Below, piece by piece: positions 1 to 7,107 of a stretch of 32,890 bases of DNA (its first letter is position 1; the number at the start of each line of letters is the position of its first letter). The translations under genes and the position numbers were made by a program. Under the pieces are notes generated by a model. The model was not told the origin of the DNA, did no database searches, and was given only the letters and a program-made list of their open reading frames with translations. Location: contig JAGBBW010000110.1 of assembly GCA_017938285.1 (NCBI GenBank), positions 1 to 32,890 of the forward strand, given 5' to 3'. Origin of the DNA: Lachnospiraceae bacterium (lineage in GTDB: Bacteria > Bacillota > Clostridia > Lachnospirales > Lachnospiraceae).

Positions 1-212
1 GTACCGGTTGTTCCACCAGGAGCACCGCCGGGTAGCCAAGTTTGGAAGGGATAAACGCTGAAGGCATCTAAGCGTGAAGCCCCCCTCAAGATAAGATATC
101 CCATAGCATAAGCTAGTAAGACCCCTTAAAGACGATAAGGTTGATAGGTGGGAGGTGGAAGCGTAGTAATACGTGCAGCTGACCCATACTAATAGGTCGA
201 GGGCTTAACCAA
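1..212 (+). rRNA. 23S ribosomal RNA, 3' end (partial)
   Basis: The window opens inside a 23S rRNA gene. The segment matches the conserved 3' terminal domain, including the GGATAAACGCTGAAGGCATC block near 49-68, the ACCCATACTAATAGGTCGAG block near 182-201 and the closing GGGCTTAACC at 201-210. The 5' part lies outside the window. The mature 3' end is placed at about 212 by analogy with other 23S genes and could be off by a few bases. A terminator follows at 271-304, and no 5S gene lies between. Confidence 0.97.
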
Positions 213-270
213 GAGGTCTGGTTGTTTGTTTGGAAAGTTCAGTGTGTGGTTTTGAGTGTATAATGATGAT

Positions 271-304
271 AAAGCCTGTAGATGAAAGTCTACAGGCTTT
301 TTTA
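271..304 (+). terminator. Rho-independent terminator of the rRNA operon
   Basis: The inverted repeat AAAGCCTGTAGA (271-282) and TCTACAGGCTTT (289-300) encloses a short loop and runs into a T-tract through 304. It sits about 60 bases after the 23S end, so the rRNA transcript probably stops here without a 5S rRNA. Confidence 0.9.
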
Positions 305-362
305 ACATATAAAAAGATAACTGCAGAAAGAATGTTTGTTTTTTATTGTAGGAGGACAAATT

Positions 363-512
363 ATGCTGGAAGTAAAGAGTATGTCCATAGAAAAGTTTAT
401 GGAAACCAAAAAGGAAGCGAATACTGCTCAATTAATGCTAATGTATAGGCATGTTAATGCAAAAAGTAAATTTGAAGAGGTGTATGAAAGGCTGTTGGAG
501 CATTTTACATAA
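363..512 (+). CDS. Small ORF of unknown function, 49 aa, possibly a gene remnant
   Basis: A 49-codon frame starts at ATG 363, seven bases after a perfect AGGAGG (350-355), and ends at TAA 510-512. The product begins MLEVKSMSIEKFMETKK and is predicted helical, charged and soluble, with no signal peptide or membrane segment. I do not recognise a family. Just after the frame ends at an A-rich stretch, another frame (485-655) stays open and reads as plausible protein, including VPPVSQGENFRLDN, with no start codon of its own. This could be the amino end of a decayed, frameshifted gene rather than an intact small protein. It lies between an rRNA terminator and an unrelated operon, where remnants are common. 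The strong RBS is the main argument for expression. Confidence 0.45.
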   Translation: MLEVKSMSIEKFMETKKEANTAQLMLMYRHVNAKSKFEEVYERLLEHFT

Positions 513-920
513 AAAATGGTAGTTTCATTAGCAATTGTGTGTATGTTCCACCTGTATCCCAGGGAGAGAATTTCCGGCTTGACAATGCAGAAATAAAAAG
601 GTATCATAGATTTATAATCAGACAGATGTTGAAAGGTCAGGTAGATAACTGTTAATTTTTGAATAAGTCTAAAGAATAGTTAATATTGTGCAGAATTTTA
701 TAGTGGCTGGAACATAATGGTTTCGGCGAAACTATGTATATGAGGGAATGATAGGAATAGTTGGTTAGAGTTTATTTAGAGAAAAGACGCCATAACTATG
801 TCTGTTTGCACAAAACCTCAAAAAATAGTTTTCGTGTCAGAAACTTTATTTGTGTTCCAGCCACTTTTGGCTGGAGCTTTGAATGGCATGCCATAAAAGA
901 AGATTGGAGGAAATGAAACG
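513..920 (+). other. Non-coding stretch upstream of the metalloprotease gene
   Basis: No gene with a start and RBS is seen in these 408 bases. They hold a possible decayed reading frame up to 655, a nested inverted repeat at 702-865, a local hairpin at 856-875 and a 12-base perfect palindrome ATGGCATGCCAT at 883-894, just before the RBS GGAGG (906-910) of the next gene. The palindrome could be an operator. I found no convincing -35/-10 pair. Confidence 0.5.
702..865 (+). repeat. Nested inverted-repeat element, about 164 bp (structured leader or MITE-like)
   Basis: The arms AGTGGCTGGAACA (702-714) and TGTTCCAGCCACT (853-865) are perfect 13-base inverted repeats 138 bases apart. Further complementary pairs nest inside in order: CGAAACTAT (727-735) with ATAGTTTTCG (825-834, one bulge), TGAGG (741-745) with CCTCA (816-820), and ATAGTT (757-762) with AACTAT (794-799). 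The right arm can instead fold locally, since CCAGCCA (857-863) pairs with TGGCTGG (868-874). This could be a structured 5' leader of the downstream operon, a small RNA or a miniature transposon-like repeat. No clear target-site duplication was seen. Confidence 0.55.
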
Positions 921-1787
921 ATGGAAAAACTAATAAAGAGTAAAGTGTTACTGGGAATTATACTGGTAGAGTTTATTTATATAGGAGCATATCTTACAGC
1001 ATCGCTTTTTCGAAAGCATGCAGGATGGCTTAATGGGCTGATAGCTATTTTGATTTTGTATGCTGTCAGTGCTGTTGTGTGGGTAAAAGTAAAACATCGG
1101 AAAGCACCGGGCTGGTGGTGTTTTTATAAAAGTGCCGGCTACATTATGACAGGGTATGCTGCGATTTTTGCCACAGGGGTCCTGGTATATGGTGTAAACT
1201 TTTTTGCTGATACTTATTTAAAAGAAAGCGGAAGAAAGTATTATACCGCTTCGGAAGCAGAGATGATTGTGGTGGAAGCGAAAGGAAAGAGTATTCTGGA
1301 ACATTTGGATCTGCTGACAAATTTGAAACCGGATATTTACCGTACATTAGAGATACAGGAAAAAGTAGATGTACTGAACCGGGTGGTACAGATAGAAGCG
1401 GAATATCTTGGAATTGAGGCTCCTGTATTACAGGTGACTGCACTGGAAAGTAATGTGGTAGGACGGTATGTGCAGCAACGGAATGTAATTTTGTTAAGTG
1501 AAGCATATCTGCCCTATGAGGAAACAATACTGACCGGAGTGCTTCATGAAATGTATCATGCTTACCAGTATGCCTGTGTTTCAGCAGTGGAAGAAGAATC
1601 CGATCTGTTGTTTTTCCGTCAGGTAGAACAATGGCGGGCGGAATATGAAGATATCAAAGGGGATACCGGGACAAAAGAAGGACATTTGTCGTATTATATG
1701 CAGGATATCGAAATCTCTGCGAGAAAATATGCAGAAGAAAGACTGAGTGAATACGGAAAGATTATTGTGATTGGCAATATGCCATAA
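921..1787 (+). CDS. Membrane-anchored putative zinc metalloprotease (HExxH)
   Basis: The 288-aa protein starts at ATG 921, ten bases after GGAGG. Three hydrophobic segments lie near residues 8-28, 36-56 and 72-95, so the N-terminus is membrane-embedded. The remaining ~190 residues form a soluble domain. It contains LHEMYHAYQY, where H209, E210 and H213 form an HExxH zinc-binding motif. An acidic EISARKYAEE segment follows (E264), where gluzincins often carry the third ligand. I cannot place it in a named peptidase family, and the third ligand is inferred. The next gene starts 31 bases downstream, after the stop, and probably forms an operon with it. The context (RelE-like helicase, coiled-coil protein) suggests a regulated protease within a multigene system, but the substrate is unknown. 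Confidence 0.8.
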   Translation: MEKLIKSKVLLGIILVEFIYIGAYLTASLFRKHAGWLNGLIAILILYAVSAVVWVKVKHRKAPGWWCFYKSAGYIMTGYAAIFATGVLVYGVNFFADTYLKESGRKYYTASEAEMIVVEAKGKSILEHLDLLTNLKPDIYRTLEIQEKVDVLNRVVQIEAEYLGIEAPVLQVTALESNVVGRYVQQRNVILLSEAYLPYEETILTGVLHEMYHAYQYACVSAVEEESDLLFFRQVEQWRAEYEDIKGDTGTKEGHLSYYMQDIEISARKYAEERLSEYGKIIVIGNMP

Positions 1788-1818
1788 CGTATGGAAATCC
1801 CGGGAAAGGAGGGACGGT

Positions 1819-4476
1819 ATGGAACTGCTGAATCTGGAAGAATTTATGAAGCAGACAGAAAATAAAAGACTGTCGAAAAGGCTGGCAGAAAAGATAGAGA
1901 ACGAACTGGTGCGTCTTTATGAAGTGGCCGGACAGGGAACCTATAGTCTGCAGGCATATCTTCGGTCCAAAAACGGAAAAAAGCTGCAGGGAACAAAGAA
2001 AAAGGAACGTCATATTTTTAAATACCGTCTGACTGCGGGAGACAGGCTGTTTTATACCTATGGAAAATATGTGGAAGGGGTTCCGGAAGAGAAGAAAGAT
2101 TCCCTTGTTTTACTGAAATATACGATACATGACAGACAGGGGAGAGAAAAGAAGCTGGCACAGGGGCAGGAGTTTGCTCCTGTGGAGGAAACTCCGGGGG
2201 CTGGTGAAGCGTTTACGGAAGAGGATCTGAAGCTGTTTGGTATTCAGGATACAGAGAATACAGAGGAAGTGGAAGCGTGTATTGACCGGATTTTTCTTGC
2301 GTATTCAGAAAAGCATAAAAAGTTTGTAGCCCCGGTGCAGGAACTGCTTAAGGCGGAGAGAGAAGGAAAAAATACAGGAATTAAGTTGTCGCCGGACCAG
2401 GAAGATATTCTGGGAAAATTTCTTAAGAATCCTTGTCCTACCCTGATATTGGGAGGTGCGGGAACCGGAAAAACTTTATTATCCCTTCATCTGCTGAATG
2501 ATTATTTTTCTGAACTGGACGATACGAGATGTGCTTATTTTACGCAGTCAGAAGCACTGTTAAATAAGGCAAAAAATGAGTATGAAATTATCAGTGGAAA
2601 GAAGCCGGAGAATAATCTTTATTTTTATGATATTAACGAATTCTGTATTGGACTGCTGGAGAAACTGGGACAGCCGGTGGACAGAAAAAAATTCGTAAAG
2701 ACACCGATGTTTCAGCGTTTTTACCGGGAGCATCAGGAAGTGCAGAAATTATGCAAAAAATTAAGGCTTTCGGAAATGGATTTATGGACCGAAATACGGG
2801 GAGTTATCAAGGGGAGCATGACGTCTGACTGGAAAAGGACAAAAATGTTAGGACAGGATAACTTTGATGGTAAAGTTATAAAAGAGCTGGAGGAAAAGGG
2901 GTTTATCCAGAGAGGAAAGGAAAAAAAACAGTTTCAGCTTTCTAAGCAGAAGGAAAAATGCCCGGCAGAGATATTGAGCGAATCTGCAAGAGTCAGATAC
3001 AAAGAGATAGTACAGTATTACCAGGGAGTGGATAATGAGGCTGTGGAACTGGAAGAGGAGCGGTATTTTTTGTTATCGGAAGAACAGACCATGGTGGAGC
3101 GTGACAAGCGGCCGGAGGTATACCGGATGTATCAGAAATATAAAGACTGGCTGGACTTCTTTGGATATTTTGACGAAAATGACCTGATACGGAAAACACG
3201 CAGTGTCATGGAGCAGTGCCATGTTATGGGAACAGAGCAGTTTCAGTTTATGGTTGTGGATGAAGTGCAGGATTATACGGAACTGCAGATTTATTTTCTG
3301 CATGAACTGGCAGAAGATAAAAATTATCTCATTTATGCCGGTGACAGAAACCAGATTATAAATCCAACGCTTTTTGATGAGCGGAAACTGGCAAGTTTGT
3401 ATCAGAACCGGCTTCAGACGGAATATCTGCAACAGAATTTCCGCTGCCAGAAGGAAGTGGTGGCGTTAGGCAATGCACTCTCAGAAATGAGGAGAAGAAA
3501 AATTGCTTCCAAAAAGAAAGAGGCGCAGGAAAGCTCGGAAAAGCCTGGACCTGCGGTTATGAAACTGGAATATTCGGAGGAAAATTTGAGAAAGATTCTT
3601 CTGGAACTGCTGAAATATCCGGGAGTGGCAGTTCTTGTTCCGGATGAGGGAACAAAGCAGTCTCTGATTGATTTTATTGGGAGAGAATCATATGAAAAAG
3701 CGGATAACAGGATTGTTTATTACATATCAGAGATTAAAGGAATGGAATACCGGTATGTGCTTTGTGTGAATATGGTGAGTCGTTATTCCATGGTCTGGAA
3801 GCAAATCATTGAGAGTAATGAGGCAAGAAGGAATACAAGATACCGTTATTTTTTCAATCTTCTGTATGTGGCAATTACCCGGGCAAAGGATTATCTCTGC
3901 CTGTTGGAGCAGGAGACCGAAACCGAAACCATTTTTCAGGAAATTGGCAGGTATGCAGCAGCACCATTAAAGCTGGAAGATATTGCAGTATTCGATGAAA
4001 ACAGGATGTATATTACGGCATTGTCCAATCAGTCCATGGACTGGCTGGCATCGGCAGAGGCAAATTTCCTGAATGGATTGTATGATGTGGCTTTGAATCA
4101 TTATGAAAGAGCAGGTGCGGGGAAGGAAAAGATTGCATTGTGCAGAGCGGAGCTGGCGGCACAGGAAAATAATTTTACCGAAGCACTGAGGCAGTTTCTG
4201 CTGGCTGACTCCGTGGAGGGTTTAAAGCGTTACCAGAAGGAGGCAGCACCAGAAACAGACTTATCAAAACTGGTGCAGTTTTTTATCAGTCCGGTGGAGA
4301 CAACAGGACAGGAATGGTTTCTTACCTGGGATATGGAGCAGGGGATAGAACTGCTGTTTGCGGGCGAGGAAAAGGAAAGCATGGAAGCTGCAGTTTTAGG
4401 AAAATTGGAGAAGATGGCAGAAGAACGGTCAAAGCAGTGGACACTGGAGGAGGTTTTAAAGCTATGGGAGAAATAA
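1819..4476 (+). CDS. SF1 UvrD-like helicase with N-terminal RelE/ParE-like domain
   Basis: The start ATG 1819 is chosen over an upstream in-frame ATG (1771) because AAAGGAGGG lies at 1805-1813; this gives 885 aa. Residues about 15-115 resemble the RelE/ParE toxin fold, with HIFKYRLTAGDRLFYTY followed by DSLVLLKYTIHD, the usual strand order of that family. The SF1 helicase core follows: Q-type motif LSPDQ (190-194), Walker A GGAGTGKT (212-219), motif II VVDEVQDYTE (DEVQD 481-485), then AGDRNQI, QNFRCQKEVV and motif VI YVAITRAKDYLCLL from about 683. The C-terminal ~150 residues look like TPR-type helical repeats (NGLYDVALNHYERAG). The helicase would move on nucleic acid using ATP. The toxin-like part might cleave or bind RNA, which is inferred from fold resemblance only. 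The gene overlaps the next by 13 bases. Confidence 0.88.
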   Translation: MELLNLEEFMKQTENKRLSKRLAEKIENELVRLYEVAGQGTYSLQAYLRSKNGKKLQGTKKKERHIFKYRLTAGDRLFYTYGKYVEGVPEEKKDSLVLLKYTIHDRQGREKKLAQGQEFAPVEETPGAGEAFTEEDLKLFGIQDTENTEEVEACIDRIFLAYSEKHKKFVAPVQELLKAEREGKNTGIKLSPDQEDILGKFLKNPCPTLILGGAGTGKTLLSLHLLNDYFSELDDTRCAYFTQSEALLNKAKNEYEIISGKKPENNLYFYDINEFCIGLLEKLGQPVDRKKFVKTPMFQRFYREHQEVQKLCKKLRLSEMDLWTEIRGVIKGSMTSDWKRTKMLGQDNFDGKVIKELEEKGFIQRGKEKKQFQLSKQKEKCPAEILSESARVRYKEIVQYYQGVDNEAVELEEERYFLLSEEQTMVERDKRPEVYRMYQKYKDWLDFFGYFDENDLIRKTRSVMEQCHVMGTEQFQFMVVDEVQDYTELQIYFLHELAEDKNYLIYAGDRNQIINPTLFDERKLASLYQNRLQTEYLQQNFRCQKEVVALGNALSEMRRRKIASKKKEAQESSEKPGPAVMKLEYSEENLRKILLELLKYPGVAVLVPDEGTKQSLIDFIGRESYEKADNRIVYYISEIKGMEYRYVLCVNMVSRYSMVWKQIIESNEARRNTRYRYFFNLLYVAITRAKDYLCLLEQETETETIFQEIGRYAAAPLKLEDIAVFDENRMYITALSNQSMDWLASAEANFLNGLYDVALNHYERAGAGKEKIALCRAELAAQENNFTEALRQFLLADSVEGLKRYQKEAAPETDLSKLVQFFISPVETTGQEWFLTWDMEQGIELLFAGEEKESMEAAVLGKLEKMAEERSKQWTLEEVLKLWEK

Positions 4477-5312
4477 ACGAGTATAAAAATATTCTGGCGG
4501 TAACAAACCGGTTAAATCAGGATGTTCCAGTGATTGCAAAATTATATATGGCTGCAGAACAAATGGCTAAACAGGCCGCAGATAAGCAGGAGCAGCTGGT
4601 AAATGCAGCAGACCAGAGTGTGAAAAGAGCAGAAGAGGTAATAAAAAAGGCTGAGGCCGGAATGAAAAAGCTGGACAAGGTATTGAAAAAGATGCAGGAA
4701 ATAGAGGAAAGAATGGATGCAAAAACAGCATGGCTGGAAACACTGCAGAAAGAAGAAAAAAGGATAGAGGAGAACCGGAAGAAAGAAAAGGAAGCAGAGG
4801 CACTGCGGAAAGCAGACAAAGAAGAAAATAGAAACCGGAAGATGGACTGTATGGTACAAATGATTGAAGCACTTGCAATGCAGCAGGAAAACAGAGATAT
4901 CCAGTTATTTACAAAGGAAGATTACACTGCAAATAAAACGATTCTGGAGTTGTATAACAGATTCCGGTATCAGTTGACCGGACCGGTAATTGTACAGAAT
5001 GAAATATGGAAGGGAGATTTCTGTTTTGCCATAGACCATATTTCAGAAAATGGTAAAATAGCGGTTGGACTATGGTTTAAAAACGGAGAACCTAAGACAG
5101 AAAAGAATGGATATGACTGTGGGGAACCGGTGTCATCCTATAAAAGCTTCCGGATTTATTCCGGTCCGTCTTATAAAAAAATCGCAGCCACGTTTCCTTA
5201 CTGGAAAATGTTGTATCTGGACGAAAAGCAGAAGGAAAGCGATTCCTCTTTGATTCAGGATGCTTCTAACGTGCCGCCGGACTGGGACGAGGTGGAACTG
5301 CCATTTCATTAA
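4464..5312 (+). CDS. Coiled-coil protein of unknown function, third gene of the helicase cassette
   Basis: ATG 4464 lies inside the end of the helicase gene, ten bases after GGAGGAGG (4446-4453). A longer open frame extends upstream to 4314 but has no comparable RBS, so the 282-aa form is preferred. Residues about 20-135 are rich in K, E, A and M with heptad spacing (AADQSVKRAEEVIKKAEA), a probable long coiled coil. The C-terminal ~140 residues form a different, aromatic-rich domain (WKGDFCFAIDHISENGKIAVGLW) that I do not recognise. There is no signal peptide or membrane segment. The 13-base overlap indicates translational coupling to the helicase, so it is probably a partner or structural component. 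Base composition resembles its neighbours. Function is unknown. Confidence 0.85.
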   Translation: MGEINEYKNILAVTNRLNQDVPVIAKLYMAAEQMAKQAADKQEQLVNAADQSVKRAEEVIKKAEAGMKKLDKVLKKMQEIEERMDAKTAWLETLQKEEKRIEENRKKEKEAEALRKADKEENRNRKMDCMVQMIEALAMQQENRDIQLFTKEDYTANKTILELYNRFRYQLTGPVIVQNEIWKGDFCFAIDHISENGKIAVGLWFKNGEPKTEKNGYDCGEPVSSYKSFRIYSGPSYKKIAATFPYWKMLYLDEKQKESDSSLIQDASNVPPDWDEVELPFH

Positions 5313-5329
5313 TGGACCGGGGAATGGGG

Positions 5330-5380
5330 AGCTGTTACTGTTTATGAGGTACGAATGAACAATAACAGCTGAAAATTTTT
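5330..5380 (+). terminator. Terminator after the helicase cassette
   Basis: AGCTGTTACTGTT (5330-5342) pairs with AACAATAACAGCT (5358-5370) with one mismatch and is followed by GAAAATTTTT. It lies 18 bases after the coiled-coil gene and before the pyrE promoter, so it separates the two transcripts. Confidence 0.65.
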
Positions 5381-5405
5381 CTGGTTATTTTGAAAGAACT
5401 GCGGA

Positions 5406-5434
5406 TTGAAATTCTTAGAGTTTTATGGTAGTAT
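5406..5434 (+). promoter_or_regulatory. Probable sigma-A promoter of pyrE
   Basis: A -35 box TTGAAA (5406-5411) and a -10 box TAGTAT (5429-5434) are separated by exactly 17 bases and sit about 37 bases before the pyrE start. No PyrR attenuator was recognised. Confidence 0.6.
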
Positions 5435-5470
5435 AGAAAAAACATGAGAAATAAAGGAGAATTGAGAAAA

Positions 5471-6145
5471 ATGGAAGCTTACAAGCAGGAATTTATCAAT
5501 TTTATGGTAGAAAGCAAGGTTTTAAAGTTCGGTGATTTCACCTTAAAGAGCGGCAGAAAATCCCCATTCTTTATGAATGCCGGTGCTTATGTTACCGGTT
5601 CCCAGTTAAAGAGACTTGGCGAGTACTATGCAAAGGCAATTCATGATAACTTTGGTGATGATTTTGATGTATTATTTGGACCGGCTTACAAGGGGATTCC
5701 TCTCAGCGTGGCTACTACTATCGCATACAGTGAATTATATGGCAAAGAGATTCGCTACTGTTCCAACCGTAAGGAAGTAAAGGATCATGGTGATGTTGGC
5801 ATTCTGCTTGGCAGCAAGATTCAGGATGGTGACAGAGTGGTGATTATTGAGGATGTTACTACATCCGGTAAGTCCATTGAAGAAACATTCCCAATTATTA
5901 AAGCACAGGGAAATGTAGAAATCAAGGGTCTGATGGTTTCCTTAAACCGTATGGAACGCGGTAAGGGTGAGCAGAGTGCATTACAGGAAATTGCAGAGCT
6001 GTATGGTTTCCCGACGGCAGCAATTGTTTCCATGGCAGATGTAGTGGAATGTCTGCACAACAAGCCGTGTAATGGGGAAATTCTGATTGATGATGCAATG
6101 AAAGCCTCTATTGATGCTTACTATGCACAGTATGGTGCAAAATAA
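5471..6145 (+). CDS. pyrE: Orotate phosphoribosyltransferase
   Basis: This 224-aa enzyme joins orotate to PRPP to form orotidine 5'-phosphate in pyrimidine biosynthesis, in the cytoplasm. The start MEAYKQEFINFM at ATG 5471 follows AAGGAG (5454-5459) and matches the usual PyrE amino end; an in-frame ATG at 5444 lacks a site. Family features are FTLKSGRKSPFFMNAG near the N-terminus, the FGPAYKGIPL loop, and the PRPP-binding VVIIEDVTTSGKS near residues 124-136. Length is normal. It has its own promoter and is separated from other pyr genes, none of which lie in the window. A small membrane-protein gene follows 46 bases downstream before the terminator. Confidence 0.96.
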   Translation: MEAYKQEFINFMVESKVLKFGDFTLKSGRKSPFFMNAGAYVTGSQLKRLGEYYAKAIHDNFGDDFDVLFGPAYKGIPLSVATTIAYSELYGKEIRYCSNRKEVKDHGDVGILLGSKIQDGDRVVIIEDVTTSGKSIEETFPIIKAQGNVEIKGLMVSLNRMERGKGEQSALQEIAELYGFPTAAIVSMADVVECLHNKPCNGEILIDDAMKASIDAYYAQYGAK

Positions 6146-6191
6146 AGATTGTTGTGTAATGAAGCGTTCCTTTGAAAGACAGGAGGATTCC

Positions 6192-6350
6192 ATGGAAAAG
6201 ATATATCTTACCATGAAGCATGCAGGTATAATGAATATCGTATTTGGTATTCTGCTGGCAGTGGGAAGTGTAATGACTGCAGTAGGCAGTGCTTTTATGA
6301 TTATGTATGGTGCAAAGCTTCTAAAGAAAAAGTCTGAAATTATGTTTTAA
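6192..6350 (+). CDS. Small membrane protein, 52 aa
   Basis: ATG 6192 follows AGGAGG (6181-6186) at a good distance. An in-frame ATG at 6111 overlaps pyrE and lacks an RBS. The product MEKIYLTMKHAGIMNIVFG has one or two hydrophobic segments spanning roughly residues 12-43 and a basic tail (AKLLKKKSEIMF). I do not know a characterised family. The strong RBS, position between pyrE and a clean terminator, and coherent membrane composition support a real gene, probably cotranscribed with pyrE. Confidence 0.7.
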   Translation: MEKIYLTMKHAGIMNIVFGILLAVGSVMTAVGSAFMIMYGAKLLKKKSEIMF

Positions 6351-6356
6351 AACAAT

Positions 6357-6390
6357 GGGATGCTGTGAAAAATTACAGCATCCCTTCTTT
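6357..6390 (+). terminator. Terminator of the pyrE transcript
   Basis: GGGATGCTGT (6357-6366) pairs perfectly with ACAGCATCCC (6375-6384) around an eight-base loop and is followed by TTCTTTTAT. Confidence 0.88.
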
Positions 6391-6417
6391 TATACAGGGA
6401 GTTAAGTGAGTTGTTTT

Positions 6418-7107
6418 ATGAAAATATACGTATGTGATGATGAAACAAAAATGTTAGAGGAAATAAGTTCCCAAACAGCAAACTGTATGGAAAAAGCCCG
6501 GATAACCTGCTTTACTTCAGGGAAGGAATTGCTGGAACAGCTGCGCAGAGAGGGCTGTGACGTTCTTTTATTGGATATAGATATGCCGGGGATGAATGGT
6601 ATGGAAGTGGCAGAGGGACTGGCAGGGCTGGAACAGAAGCCGCTGCTGGTATTTGTGACGGGACATGACGAACTGGTATATGAAAGTTTTCAGTATCATC
6701 CTTTTGGATTTATCCGGAAGCAGTTTCTGGAAGCGGAGCTTGGCAGGGTGCTGGAGGACTGCAGGGAGGAACTTCTGCGGGAGAAGAAACATTTTAATTT
6801 TCGTACAACAGGCGGGGAACTCTGTCTTTCCCTGACGGAACTTATGTTTTTTGAGTCGGAAGGAAATTATGTAAAAGTGTTTACCATGCAGGAGGAGTAT
6901 CGTTTCAGGAGTACGCTGGGAGCTATAGAAAACAGCCTGGGAGGAGATGGATTTATCCGGGTTCACAAAGGATTTCTGGTAAATCAGAGGGCAATCCGGC
7001 TGTTTGGGACAGAACAGGTGGAGCTGATAAATGGAAGAAGTATTCCCCTGGGGAAAATTTATGCGGAAAGTGCAAAACAACAATTTATGAGGTATTTACG
7101 GTCATGA
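6418..7107 (+). CDS. LytTR-family response regulator
   Basis: This 229-aa two-component regulator has a receiver domain (residues 1 to ~115) followed by a LytTR DNA-binding domain (~125-228). The phosphate-accepting aspartate is D53 in LLDIDMPGMNG, acidic residues sit in VCDDE at the start, and HPFGFIRK carries the conserved lysine. The LytTR part shows LMFFESEGNYVKVF and FIRVHKGFLVNQRAI. ATG 6418 gives the canonical MKIYVCDDE start; a GTG at 6406 is possible but its spacing to GGGAG is short. The last four bases overlap the kinase gene (ATGA). Relatives control bacteriocin, quorum or envelope genes; the nearby ABC exporter is the obvious candidate target (inference). Confidence 0.92.
   Translation: MKIYVCDDETKMLEEISSQTANCMEKARITCFTSGKELLEQLRREGCDVLLLDIDMPGMNGMEVAEGLAGLEQKPLLVFVTGHDELVYESFQYHPFGFIRKQFLEAELGRVLEDCREELLREKKHFNFRTTGGELCLSLTELMFFESEGNYVKVFTMQEEYRFRSTLGAIENSLGGDGFIRVHKGFLVNQRAIRLFGTEQVELINGRSIPLGKIYAESAKQQFMRYLRS

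Noticed and set aside
189..431. 80-codon minus-strand ORF across the 23S end and terminator
   Set aside because: It overlaps rRNA and a terminator and has no RBS.
213..920. 5S rRNA or tRNA genes after 23S
   Set aside because: No 5S-like conserved sequence or tRNA-like T-loop was seen, although a covariance-model search was not possible.
1771..1818. Helicase start at ATG 1771
   Set aside because: It overlaps the protease stop region and has no RBS; AAAGGAGGG favours 1819.
4314..4463. Upstream extension of the coiled-coil gene to ATG 4314
   Set aside because: It runs within the helicase gene, without an RBS; GGAGGAGG at 4446-4453 favours ATG 4464.
4517..4878. Long minus-strand ORFs rich in Phe, Ser and Leu
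   Set aside because: They are shadows of the Lys/Glu-rich coiled-coil coding sequence and lack RBS.
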